DNA of 8,324 bases from Clostridiales bacterium UBA1389 (GCA_002305335.1 DBQR01000004.1:4819-13142); one strand, 5' to 3'; counted from the first letter of the stretch, positions 1 through 5,946 are shown. Notes: generated by a model from the letters alone, not told the origin. Translations and numbers: made by a program.

Positions 1-289
1 TCTGGTCGATAAAGCAGAAAATACACTTGTTTCTGCAGGCTTTTTTCCTGTCCATCAGATAGGATTCGAATTCCAGCCCCAAATCCTGATATTCGCCCTT
101 AATTATATCGACGCAATATTCCTTCCCCTCCCGGGAAAGTATAAGACTTACCTTTTTTTCGGTGGTGTAAAACCGGTAGTCCAGTACGTCCCGTATGGGG
201 TTTTTATTTACCGATATCAAAATATCCTTTGGCCTTATTCCGTTTTTATATGCGGGGGAATTGTTTAAAACGCTTGTTATAATCACCAT
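1..289 (-). CDS. DUF512 protein, PDZ plus radical-SAM-like Fe-S domain (N-terminal part)
   Basis: Only the first 96 residues are present; the gene runs off the left edge. Residues 1-70 look like the short PDZ-type domain that opens DUF512 proteins (VIITSVLNNSPAYKNGI, then KDILISVNKNPI and DYRFYTTE). Near residue 85 comes a cysteine cluster CRNKCIFCFIDQ, the family's CxxxCxxC-type Fe-S signature. Family knowledge: DUF512 proteins are widespread in Clostridia and are thought to be radical-SAM-like, with no settled function. The ATG at 289-287 is chosen because homologues start directly with the PDZ strand. It has no good Shine-Dalgarno sequence, and a four-codon ATG...TGA frame (297-283) overlaps it. 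The gene lies just past the rpmF terminator, and I see no clear promoter of its own, so it may depend on readthrough or on a weak promoter inside the terminator region. Family call is firm; function is unknown. Confidence 0.85.
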   Translation of the reverse strand, partial: MVIITSVLNNSPAYKNGIRPKDILISVNKNPIRDVLDYRFYTTEKKVSLILSREGKEYCVDIIKGEYQDLGLEFESYLMDRKKACRNKCIFCFIDQ

Positions 290-310
290 ATCGCCATAAA
301 GCAGGATACA

Positions 311-338
311 TAAAAAGGCGGGCAAACGCAACCCGCCT
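311..338 (-). terminator. Rho-independent terminator of yceD-rpmF
   Basis: On the minus strand a 7-bp stem (AGGCGGG at 338-332 with CCCGCCT at 322-316) encloses a 9-base loop and runs into a T5 tract (316-312). It begins 11 bases after the rpmF stop codon, so it ends the yceD-rpmF transcript. Flanking A/T bases on the other side could give weak activity in the plus direction. Confidence 0.85.
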
Positions 339-348
339 ATTTTACGAA

Positions 349-537
349 TCAGTCTTCCGACTTAATCTCCAAAACTTCCTTGCCGCCGTATGTGCCGCAT
401 TTGCTGCAGACCCTGTGGGTAAGGTTGTATTCCCCGCACTTGGGACACTTGGTCATCCCGGGCTGATCAAGCTTCCAAACGCTTGAACGTCTTTTATCTC
501 TTCTTGCTTTGGAAGTTTTACGCTTTGGTACTGCCAT
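349..537 (-). CDS. rpmF: 50S ribosomal protein L32, zinc-binding form
   Basis: A 62-residue basic protein of the large ribosomal subunit. It opens with the L32 signature MAVPKRKTSKARRDKRRS and carries a zinc ribbon made by CPKC (Cys31/Cys34) and CSKC (Cys44/Cys47). All four cysteines are intact, so this is the zinc-requiring (C+) type rather than the cysteine-free paralogue some bacteria switch to under zinc limitation. The start is fixed by an ideal Shine-Dalgarno AGGAGGT (551-545), 7 bases upstream. It follows yceD by 24 bases, the classic yceD-rpmF pairing. The usual next gene, plsX, is absent here; a terminator and a DUF512 gene follow instead. Confidence 0.97.
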   Translation of the reverse strand: MAVPKRKTSKARRDKRRSSVWKLDQPGMTKCPKCGEYNLTHRVCSKCGTYGGKEVLEIKSED

Positions 538-561
538 TTATGGCACCTCCTCTATATAACC

Positions 562-1056
562 TTATTGTTTGTTAAAATAATCCTTCAGCTTTTCAAGCCT
601 CGGGTCGCCTTTTATTCTGTTGCAAAGGCATTTTTCCTGATTTAGGTTTTTTCCGCAGTCGGGGCAGATCCCCCTGCAGTCCTCCCCGCATAAAAACTTT
701 ATGGGAAGGTTTAATATAACGCTGCTTATGCATATGCTTTGAAGGTCAAGCTTTCCGTTTTCGGGAACCAGATATTCGTCCTGGTCCCGGTCGGCGTTTT
801 CCAGCTTTACCGCCACCGGATAGGTTATGTTCATTTCACCCTTCCCGCCGAATTCCTCGCCGCATCTTGCGCAGAGGGCGGTATATTCCAGAAACAAATC
901 GGCGGTAAATTCAATATAGCCGGAATAATTTACGCATTTACCCTTGGCAAAGCATTTCCCCGTTAAAATGTCGGCCGAAACGCCATCAAGGGGGTATTCC
1001 CTTTCAAAGGATATTTCATTGACTTCTCCGGTTAGGAGGCTGTTTAAATCAAGCAT
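562..1056 (-). CDS. yceD: DUF177/YceD family 23S rRNA accumulation protein
   Basis: A 164-residue protein of the YceD (DUF177) family, whose members are needed for normal 23S rRNA accumulation in bacteria and plastids and are almost always encoded directly upstream of rpmF. The start MLDLNSLLTGEV matches the family N-terminus. Cysteines are paired as in Gram-positive members: CARC at 62-65, then CGEDCRGICPDCGKNL (Cys123, 127, 131, 134) and CLC at 143-145, probably binding zinc. The frame stays open upstream to about 1113, but the ATG at 1056 is preferred. It has a GGAG ribosome site 6 bases upstream, and a consensus promoter at 1113-1085 places transcription initiation downstream of every earlier in-frame start. 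The role in rRNA metabolism is inferred from the family and from its operon with L32. Confidence 0.93.
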   Translation of the reverse strand: MLDLNSLLTGEVNEISFEREYPLDGVSADILTGKCFAKGKCVNYSGYIEFTADLFLEYTALCARCGEEFGGKGEMNITYPVAVKLENADRDQDEYLVPENGKLDLQSICISSVILNLPIKFLCGEDCRGICPDCGKNLNQEKCLCNRIKGDPRLEKLKDYFNKQ

Positions 1057-1084
1057 GATTTTCTCCAAATAAGCAGCAACGTAC

Positions 1085-1113
1085 ATTATATCTTTATTTT
1101 TAAGGCTTGTCAA
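1085..1113 (-). promoter_or_regulatory. Sigma-A promoter of yceD-rpmF
   Basis: On the minus strand, TTGACA (1113-1108) is followed after exactly 17 bases by TATAAT (1090-1085), a perfect match to both consensus hexamers. Transcription should begin near 1078, giving a leader of about 22 bases before the ATG at 1056. This strength suits genes for ribosome assembly. It sits just after the queT stop codon, with no obvious queT terminator in between, so some queT transcripts may continue into this operon. Confidence 0.93.
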
Positions 1114-1134
1114 TAGCTTTTTTTCTTAAATAAG

Positions 1135-1641
1135 TCAGTTTGACAAAATATTTATAATATTTTTCCCGCTTTTTGTTTTTTCAAAGGCAAAAACAAGCAT
1201 GGTTCCCAAAACCCCGCAGGACAGCATCTCGCCGGCAAACACGCAGAGGGCTATTATCCACCCGTTGTCGGGAAGCTTGTACACATACATAAGCACAAAG
1301 GGAATAATAATGGTGTTGAAAACAATGGGGGGAACCGGCGAAAGGAATTTGAATTTTCTTAAGGCATATGTCCCCAATGCCCCAAATAAGGTGGCAAGGG
1401 AGCCGAAAATCACGTCCCAAAGCAAACTTCCCGTAAGGATATTGGCAAGGAGGCAGCCCGCCGTCAGCCCGGGGATTGCGGCGGGGGTGAAGGCGGCAAG
1501 GACGCATAACGCCTCCGAAAGCCTTAACTGAATCATATTCGTACCGGAAAGCCCGAACAGGTAGGAAAAATAGGTGAGCACAACGTACAATGCGGCAATA
1601 AGCGAGGAAACGGTCAGCATTCTTGTTTTCCGGCTGGTCAT
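1135..1641 (-). CDS. queT: QueT family queuosine-precursor ECF transporter S component
   Basis: A 168-residue membrane protein of the QueT (DUF988) family, the substrate-binding S component of an ECF transporter that takes up queuosine precursors such as preQ1 or queuine using a shared energizing module encoded elsewhere. Family motifs are visible: IQLRLSEALCVLAAFTPAAI (residues 37-56), GLTAGCLLANI (58-68) and DVIFGSLATL (76-85). Five or six hydrophobic segments (about 8-30, 43-72, 76-95, 105-121, 128-152) precede a short basic tail. The ATG has a GGGAG ribosome site (1654-1650) 8 bases upstream. The preceding leader holds a candidate preQ1 riboswitch, which agrees independently with the substrate assignment. 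No queuosine synthesis gene is seen in the window. The exact substrate remains an inference. Confidence 0.93.
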   Translation of the reverse strand: MTSRKTRMLTVSSLIAALYVVLTYFSYLFGLSGTNMIQLRLSEALCVLAAFTPAAIPGLTAGCLLANILTGSLLWDVIFGSLATLFGALGTYALRKFKFLSPVPPIVFNTIIIPFVLMYVYKLPDNGWIIALCVFAGEMLSCGVLGTMLVFAFEKTKSGKNIINILSN

Positions 1642-1649
1642 TTTTTTAT

Positions 1650-1691
1650 CTCCCGTAGTTTTGTTTTAGGTGAGGATTTTGCGAACTCACC
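1650..1691 (-). ncRNA. Candidate preQ1-I riboswitch upstream of queT
   Basis: The queT leader contains a 6-bp stem, GGTGAG (1691-1686) with CTCACC (1674-1669), around the loop TTCGCAAAATC. It is followed by an A-rich tail TAAAACAAAACTA and then the ribosome site GGGAG (1654-1650). This is the minimal preQ1-I layout: short stem, loop starting U-(U)-C, a C just before the 3' stem strand (C1675, aligning with the preQ1-recognising cytosine), and an A-rich tail ending at the Shine-Dalgarno. The loop UCGCA and tail AACAAAAC resemble the Thermoanaerobacter tengcongensis aptamer. The pseudoknot would pair loop UUCG with CGGG at the edge of the ribosome site, implying translational repression when ligand is bound. 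That pairing includes G-U pairs and is the weakest part of the call. Confidence 0.68.
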
Positions 1692-1703
1692 GGCCTCCGG
1701 CCG
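1691..1703 (-). other. GC-rich leader hairpin 5' of the candidate riboswitch
   Basis: CGGCC (1703-1699) and GGCCG (1695-1691) form a 5-bp hairpin with a GGA loop in the queT leader, abutting and competing for one base with the riboswitch stem. There is no T-tract, so it is not a terminator. It may stabilise the 5' end of the leader or act as an alternative partner to the aptamer stem. Confidence 0.5.
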
Positions 1704-1729
1704 AACAAAATCAATATTATTATGCGTTC

Positions 1730-1758
1730 ATTATAGCCGGTTATAGCATAAAAATCAA
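1730..1758 (-). promoter_or_regulatory. Sigma-A promoter of queT
   Basis: On the minus strand, TTGATT (1758-1753) and TATAAT (1735-1730) are separated by exactly 17 bases. Predicted initiation near 1723 gives a leader of about 80 bases that contains the candidate preQ1 riboswitch. Confidence 0.87.
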
Positions 1759-1829
1759 GGTTAACCGAATATTAGCCTAAAAAAACGCAAACAATAGCTT
1801 CAAAGACATTGAAAGGTGAGGTTACATTT

Positions 1830-1991
1830 ATGTTTTCCAAAATGGGTTATAAAATATTGGTTATGTCCTTTGTCATTTCCATGGTTTCCGGGCTTATAGC
1901 GGGGATGGTGGTGGTCTGTGCCGACAGGAAAACCTCCATTACCTCCAAATGCAAAAAGGCCTTCAAACAGCTGGAAGACAGGATGATGTAA
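1830..1991 (+). CDS. Small single-pass membrane protein, unknown function
   Basis: A 53-residue protein I do not recognise. Residues 9-29 (LVMSFVISMVSGLIAGMVVV core, with an SGLIAG small-residue patch) form one clear transmembrane segment. After it come Cys30 and a basic, probably cytoplasmic helix ending KCKKAFKQLEDRMM. The frame is open from a TTG at 1809, but the ATG at 1830 is preferred because AGGTGAGG (1814-1821) lies at ribosome-site distance. It is divergent from queT and followed by a hairpin and a terminator, so it is a single-gene unit. I could not find a convincing promoter in 1760-1813. Its layout resembles many small clostridial membrane proteins with a charged tail, but no family is claimed. 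Coding status rests on the start, the ribosome site, the membrane pattern and the terminator. Confidence 0.7.
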   Translation: MFSKMGYKILVMSFVISMVSGLIAGMVVVCADRKTSITSKCKKAFKQLEDRMM

Positions 1992-2006
1992 CGCAAACGG
2001 CAATCC

Positions 2007-2021
2007 GCCGGATATTCCGGC
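2007..2021. other. Perfect 6-bp hairpin downstream of the small membrane gene
   Basis: GCCGGA and TCCGGC form a perfect stem with loop TAT, 16 bases after the small gene's stop codon and 10 bases before the terminator. It has no T-tract. It may protect the mRNA 3' end or slow polymerase before the terminator. Confidence 0.5.
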
Positions 2022-2030
2022 ATACAATAC

Positions 2031-2053
2031 AAAAAGCCCGTCAGGGCTTTTTT
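2031..2053. terminator. Bidirectional terminator between the small membrane gene and murA
   Basis: AAAAAGCCC (2031-2039), loop GTCA, then GGGCTTTTTT (2044-2053) form a strong stem flanked by A5 on the left and T6 on the right. It can therefore end the plus-strand small gene and the minus-strand murA, whose stop codon is 18 bases away. Confidence 0.9.
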
Positions 2054-2071
2054 GAATGTAAAAGATTGTAA

Positions 2072-3358
2072 TCAGTTGGCTTTTAATACGGCTTCGTCGG
2101 GGACATACTCTTTTTTAATGTCCGCCCCGGCTTGGCACAGCTTGCCTACCAGATTCTCATAACCCCGTTCTATATGGTGTATATCTTCGATTATTGTGGT
2201 TCCCTTTGCCGAAAGACCGGCTATCACCATGGCGGCGCCGGCTCTTATGTCAACCGCCTTTACGGTGGCGGGCCGCAACGCCTTAACCCCGTTGAATACA
2301 GCGATACGCCCGTCAACCTTAATGTCTGCGCCCATACGGGTAAGTTCGGAGGTATAGCGGAAACGGTTGTCGAAAACCCCTTCGGTGATAATGCTTACCC
2401 CTTCGGTTATGCTCATCAGTGTCCCCATCTGGGCGTTCAGATCCGTGGGGAAACCGGGATAGGGAAGGGTTTTTATCTTGTTGGCATAGATTTTGGAAGA
2501 CCCGTCAACGGTTATGGACTCGTCCCCCACCTCCACCACGGCTCCCATTTCCTGAAGTTTGGCGGTTATGGATTCCAGGTGCTTGGGGATAACGCCGGTT
2601 ACGGTAAGTTTGGACTTTGTGGCGGCGGCGGCTATCATATAGGTGCCCGCCTCAATCATGTCGGGGATAATGGTATAGGTTACTCCGTGGAACCGCTTTA
2701 CCCCTCTAATCTTAATGACGTCGGTGCCGGCGCCGGAAATGTCCGCGCCGCAGGAGTTGAGGAAGTTGGCAAGGTCGACTATATGGGGTTCCCTTGCGGC
2801 ATTGTCGATTACGGTAAGTCCTTCCGCCTTTGAGGCGGCAAGCATTATATTTATGGTTGCGCCCACCGACTCGATATCCATGTATATGTTTGCGCCTTTG
2901 GGTCTGCCGTCGCATACGCAGCTTACATATCCCCCGCTGGTATCGACGACTGCGCCAAGGGCCTTAAAGCCCTTTATATGCTGGTCAATGGGGCGGACGC
3001 CGAAGTCGTCCCCGCCGGGAGCCGCCGCTTTTGCCTTACCGAAGCGTGAAAGCTCGGCGCCCAATACATAATAGGACCCCCGCATATTCCGGGCAAGGTC
3101 GTAGGGCGCCGAACCGCATTTTATGTTGGATGTATCAATCTGTATGGTGGTGCGGTCGAGCATTTTAATATCCGCACCCATACAGCGTAATATTTCAAGG
3201 GAATCCGCCACGTCGCTTATAACCGGAAGATTTTCGATAATACAGGTATCCTCCGCCAAGATTGTGGCAAACAATATGGGTAGAGCCGCATTCTTCATAC
3301 CGCTTACTTCGATTGTTCCTTCAAGCGGTACCCCCCCGTTGATAATAATACGTTCCAT
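2072..3358 (-). CDS. murA: UDP-N-acetylglucosamine 1-carboxyvinyltransferase (MurA), Asp-type active site
   Basis: This cytoplasmic enzyme performs the first committed step of peptidoglycan synthesis, transferring enolpyruvate from PEP to UDP-GlcNAc. The 428-residue length is normal for the family. Visible signatures are GMKNAALPIL (Lys22/Asn23), RNMRGSYYVLG, GVRPIDQH (Arg122), YPGFPTDLNAQ (catalytic Asp306), DIRAGAAMVIAGL (Arg372) and IERGYE (Arg398). The catalytic loop normally reads PGGC; here it reads PGGDDFG, so Asp117 (GAC, 3010-3008) replaces the Cys115 (E. coli numbering) that fosfomycin alkylates. Such Asp enzymes are known in mycobacteria and chlamydiae and are active but fosfomycin-insensitive. 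The ATG at 3358 is preferred over an upstream open frame because homologues begin MERIIINGG and AAGGA lies about 10 bases upstream. A second MurA elsewhere in the genome is possible, as is common in Gram-positives. Confidence 0.97.
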   Translation of the reverse strand: MERIIINGGVPLEGTIEVSGMKNAALPILFATILAEDTCIIENLPVISDVADSLEILRCMGADIKMLDRTTIQIDTSNIKCGSAPYDLARNMRGSYYVLGAELSRFGKAKAAAPGGDDFGVRPIDQHIKGFKALGAVVDTSGGYVSCVCDGRPKGANIYMDIESVGATINIMLAASKAEGLTVIDNAAREPHIVDLANFLNSCGADISGAGTDVIKIRGVKRFHGVTYTIIPDMIEAGTYMIAAAATKSKLTVTGVIPKHLESITAKLQEMGAVVEVGDESITVDGSSKIYANKIKTLPYPGFPTDLNAQMGTLMSITEGVSIITEGVFDNRFRYTSELTRMGADIKVDGRIAVFNGVKALRPATVKAVDIRAGAAMVIAGLSAKGTTIIEDIHHIERGYENLVGKLCQAGADIKKEYVPDEAVLKAN

Positions 3359-3460
3359 GAAGTAATTTCCTTTCGTATTTATCATTATTAAAATAGCACA
3401 CCGCACCGAAATAGTCAATAGGGCAAATTATAAATATTATGTAAATTAACCCGACATTAC

Positions 3461-3489
3461 AATATATGACTTTCTTTGAGTTTTGTCAA
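3461..3489 (-). promoter_or_regulatory. Sigma-A promoter of murA
   Basis: On the minus strand, TTGACA (3489-3484) and TATATT (3466-3461) are separated by exactly 17 bases. Predicted initiation near 3454 gives a murA leader of about 95 bases. The -35 box lies in the left arm of the inverted repeat shared with the divergent rnj promoter. Confidence 0.82.
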
Positions 3490-3514
3490 AAACTTTGGCT
3501 ATTGACAAAAACTC
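3478..3514. repeat. Inverted repeat joining the two divergent -35 boxes
   Basis: GAGTTTTGTCAA (3478-3489) and TTGACAAAAACTC (3502-3514) are inverted copies with a single extra A in the right arm, separated by 12 bases. Each arm holds one TTGACA -35 box plus the same AAA(A)CTC extension into the spacer. This extension is more symmetry than two promoters require, so an operator function is possible but unproven. Confidence 0.75.
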
Positions 3515-3530
3515 TTTGTTGGTACATAAT
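3502..3530 (+). promoter_or_regulatory. Sigma-A promoter of the rnj-SDR operon
   Basis: TTGACA (3502-3507) is followed after 17 bases by CATAAT (3525-3530). Predicted initiation is near 3537, a leader of about 23 bases before the RNase J start codon. Confidence 0.88.
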
Positions 3531-3559
3531 TAAACTAAGCATTTGAAAGAGGTCAGTAT

Positions 3560-5236
3560 ATGGCAAAAAAAGATAAGCATAAATTAAAAATCATCTCTTT
3601 GGGCGGGGTAGAAGGCATAGGTAAAAATATTACCGTGTTTGAATACGAGGACGATATTATTATCGTCGACTGCGGTCTTGCTTTCCCCGACGAGGAAATG
3701 TTCGGCGTTGACCTGGTTCTCCCCGACATGACCTATTTGTTTGACAATTCCGACAGAATAAAGGGGCTTGTGGTAACCCACGGCCACGAAGACCACATAG
3801 GGGCAATCCCCTATTTGTTAAAGAGAATTTCGGTTCCCGTCTATTCCACCCGTTTGACCCTGGGAATCCTTGAGGGAAAGCTGGAGGAACACGGGATATT
3901 AAAGCAGTCGAAGCTCATTGAAACCAAGCCGGGACAAACCATAAAGCTCGGGGTGTTTACAATCGAGTTTATCCCCGTAACCCATTCCATCCCCGATTCG
4001 GTGGCGCTGAATATCGAAACCCCGGTGGGAAGGATTATTTACACCGGCGACTTTAAAATCGACCACACCCCCGTCCACGGGGAAACCATTGACCTTCAGC
4101 GGCTTGCCATACTGGGGTCAAAGGGGGTACGGCTGTTGATGTGCGATTCCACCAATGCGGAACGCCCCGGCTACACCCCCACGGAAATACGGCTTTACAC
4201 CTCCTTTGAAAGGTATTTCGCCATTAAGGACAGACGGATTCTTGTGGCCACCTTTTCCTCAAACATCCACCGGGTACAGCAGATAATAAACACCTCCGCC
4301 AAATACGGCAGAAAGGTGGTGCTGACCGGCCGGTCGATGGTGAATATAGTAAACGCCGCCATAAGGCTGGGCTATATGGATATCCCCCAGGGGATTCTGG
4401 TTGATATTTCGGAAACAAAAAGACTTTCCCCCGGTCAGATAACCCTAATAACCACCGGCAGCCAGGGGGAACCCATGTCGGCGCTATACCGTATGGCCTT
4501 CGGGGAGCATAATCAGATTTCGGTGGGGAAAAACGATACCGTCATCCTTTCCTCCTCCCCCATTCCGGGTAACGAACGGATGATAACCACCATAATAAAC
4601 GAGCTTTTGAAAAAGGGCGTCGAGGTGGTAAACGACGCCGCTGCGGAGGTTCATGTGTCGGGACACGCCTGCGCCGAGGAACTGAAGCTGATTCACGCTC
4701 TTACCCGGCCGGAATGCTTTATCCCGTTGCACGGGGAATACCGGCATTTAAAGCGTCATGCCGAGCTGGCAAAGGAAATGGGGCTTAAGGCTTCCAATAT
4801 AATAATCCCCGAAACCGGAAAAGTTATAGAACTTACCAGACATTCCTTTACCGTAAACGGGGAGGTTCCCGCCGGTCAGGTGCTGGTTGACGGCTATGGG
4901 ATTGGGGACGTGGGCTCAACGGTGTTAAGGGACAGGAAACGCCTTGCGGAAGACGGGGTGCTTATAGTATATGCTACCGTTGACTTTTCCGCCAATACGG
5001 TCATTACGGGACCCGATATAAATTCCAAGGGCTTTGTTTATGTAAAGGAATCGGAGGAACTTCTTGAGGAACTGCGGAGACTTTCAAGGAAATCCCTTGA
5101 ACGGTGCCTTTCCAGGAATATAAGAGATTTCGAGGCAATAAAATTAAGGCTCCGGGAGGATTTAGCGTCGGCAATAGCCCAGAAAACAAAAAGGAAACCG
5201 GTTATCATGCCGGTTATAATAGAGGCGTCCATATGA
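3560..5236 (+). CDS. rnj: Ribonuclease J
   Basis: A 558-residue metallo-beta-lactamase/beta-CASP ribonuclease, the 5'-to-3' exonuclease and endonuclease for mRNA decay and rRNA maturation in Gram-positives. Zinc ligands are intact: THGHEDHIG (His74, His76, Asp78, His79), THSIPDS (His142), TGDFKIDHTP (Asp164) and PLHGEYRH (His391). The beta-CASP region contains CDSTNAERPGYT, ATFSSNIHRVQQ, TTGSQGEPMSAL and HVSGHA (His369). The C-terminal dimerization domain is complete, ending near residue 558, the usual length. The start has a GAGGT ribosome site (3549-3553) 6 bases upstream. It is the first gene of a two-gene operon and overlaps the next gene by 4 bases. Only one copy is seen here, so whether it corresponds to J1 or J2 cannot be told. 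Confidence 0.97.
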   Translation: MAKKDKHKLKIISLGGVEGIGKNITVFEYEDDIIIVDCGLAFPDEEMFGVDLVLPDMTYLFDNSDRIKGLVVTHGHEDHIGAIPYLLKRISVPVYSTRLTLGILEGKLEEHGILKQSKLIETKPGQTIKLGVFTIEFIPVTHSIPDSVALNIETPVGRIIYTGDFKIDHTPVHGETIDLQRLAILGSKGVRLLMCDSTNAERPGYTPTEIRLYTSFERYFAIKDRRILVATFSSNIHRVQQIINTSAKYGRKVVLTGRSMVNIVNAAIRLGYMDIPQGILVDISETKRLSPGQITLITTGSQGEPMSALYRMAFGEHNQISVGKNDTVILSSSPIPGNERMITTIINELLKKGVEVVNDAAAEVHVSGHACAEELKLIHALTRPECFIPLHGEYRHLKRHAELAKEMGLKASNIIIPETGKVIELTRHSFTVNGEVPAGQVLVDGYGIGDVGSTVLRDRKRLAEDGVLIVYATVDFSANTVITGPDINSKGFVYVKESEELLEELRRLSRKSLERCLSRNIRDFEAIKLRLREDLASAIAQKTKRKPVIMPVIIEASI

Positions 5237-5928
5237 AGGTGTTAATCACCGGCGCAACAAGGGGGATAGGCCGGGAAACGGCCTTAACCTTTCTTGAACG
5301 GGGTTATGAGGTTTTCGGGGTTTATGTAAAAAGCGACGACGAAGCAAAGGAACTTGAAAAAAAGGGGATAACCCTGTATAAATGCGATGTTTCGAACAGG
5401 GCTGAGGTTCAATGCCTTGCCGAAAAGGTCGGTGCGGTCGATGTTCTGGTAAACAACGCGGGCATCTCTTTGCGGAAGCTTTTTCAGACCGTAACGGAGG
5501 AGGAGGAAAAGCGGCTATACGGCGTAAACCTTTTCGGTGTCCTTAACGTAAGCCGTGCCTTTCTTCAGGGAATGATAAACCAAAAGAAGGGCGTTATTAT
5601 AAATGTTTCCTCGGTTTTCGGGGAGATAGGCGGCAGCTTTGAAGCGGATTATTCGGCGTCAAAGGCGGCGATAATCGGGCTTACAAAGGCTTTGGCAAAG
5701 GAGGCGGGCCCATCCTGCGTAAGGGTAAACTGCGTAACTCCGGGGATTATTGATACGGATATAAATGCCTGCCTTTCGGTGGACGATATAATACAGCTGA
5801 CAAACGAAATCCCCCTTGAATACCTGGGTAAAGCCGGGCAAGTGGCGGAGGTTATAGCCTTTTTGGCGTCGGACAAAGCCTCCTACATAACCGGTTCGGT
5901 TATACGGCTTGACGGGGGATGGAAATAA
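5233..5928 (+). CDS. Short-chain dehydrogenase/reductase, FabG-like
   Basis: A 231-residue classical SDR oxidoreductase using NAD(P)H. Visible are the cofactor loop TGATRGIG (6-13), NNAG (74-77), the catalytic serine in INVSS (Ser127), YSASK (Tyr140, Lys144), the TPGIIDTD turn (169-176) and the C-terminal RLDGGW typical of FabG-like reductases. The spacing Ser127-Tyr140-Lys144 fits the classical pattern. The frame is open from 5104, but the ATG at 5233 is chosen because the Rossmann strand begins there, it forms an ATGA overlap with the RNase J stop, and AGAGG lies 7 bases upstream. This suggests translational coupling. Best matches would probably be 3-oxoacyl-ACP reductases, but no fatty-acid genes are nearby, so the substrate and the symbol fabG are left open. 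Confidence 0.9.
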   Translation: MKVLITGATRGIGRETALTFLERGYEVFGVYVKSDDEAKELEKKGITLYKCDVSNRAEVQCLAEKVGAVDVLVNNAGISLRKLFQTVTEEEEKRLYGVNLFGVLNVSRAFLQGMINQKKGVIINVSSVFGEIGGSFEADYSASKAAIIGLTKALAKEAGPSCVRVNCVTPGIIDTDINACLSVDDIIQLTNEIPLEYLGKAGQVAEVIAFLASDKASYITGSVIRLDGGWK

Positions 5929-5946
5929 AAAACCCGCTTTCGGCGG
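5926..5946 (-). terminator. Second, weaker terminator for the metallophosphoesterase gene
   Basis: On the minus strand, CCGC and GCGG (5946-5943 and 5937-5934) pair around CGAAA, followed by a G and a T6 run. The stem is short. It stands immediately beyond the stronger terminator at 5951-5975 and would act as a backup. Confidence 0.55.

Noticed and set aside
283..297. Four-codon leader frame ATG GCG ATA TGG TGA overlapping the DUF512 start
   Set aside because: No ribosome site precedes it and so short a frame arises easily by chance; noted only because the DUF512 start itself lacks a clear ribosome site.
739..966. Plus-strand open frame opposite yceD
   Set aside because: It is antisense to a confidently assigned gene, with composition explained by the shadow of the real frame and no recognisable protein.
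1057..1113. Extended N-terminus for YceD beginning at 1113 or 1086
   Set aside because: These starts lie within or upstream of a perfect sigma-A promoter, have no ribosome site, and the family N-terminus begins at 1056.
1760..1813. Possible sporulation-sigma promoter (GCATA followed by CGAATATTA) before the small membrane gene
   Set aside because: The -10 part fits the sigma-F/G consensus poorly and spacing is ambiguous, so it is not listed as a feature.
2132..2833. Long plus-strand open frame (233 codons) opposite murA
   Set aside because: Glycine- and tyrosine-rich translation typical of an antisense shadow; no ribosome site, no domain, and murA on the other strand is certain.
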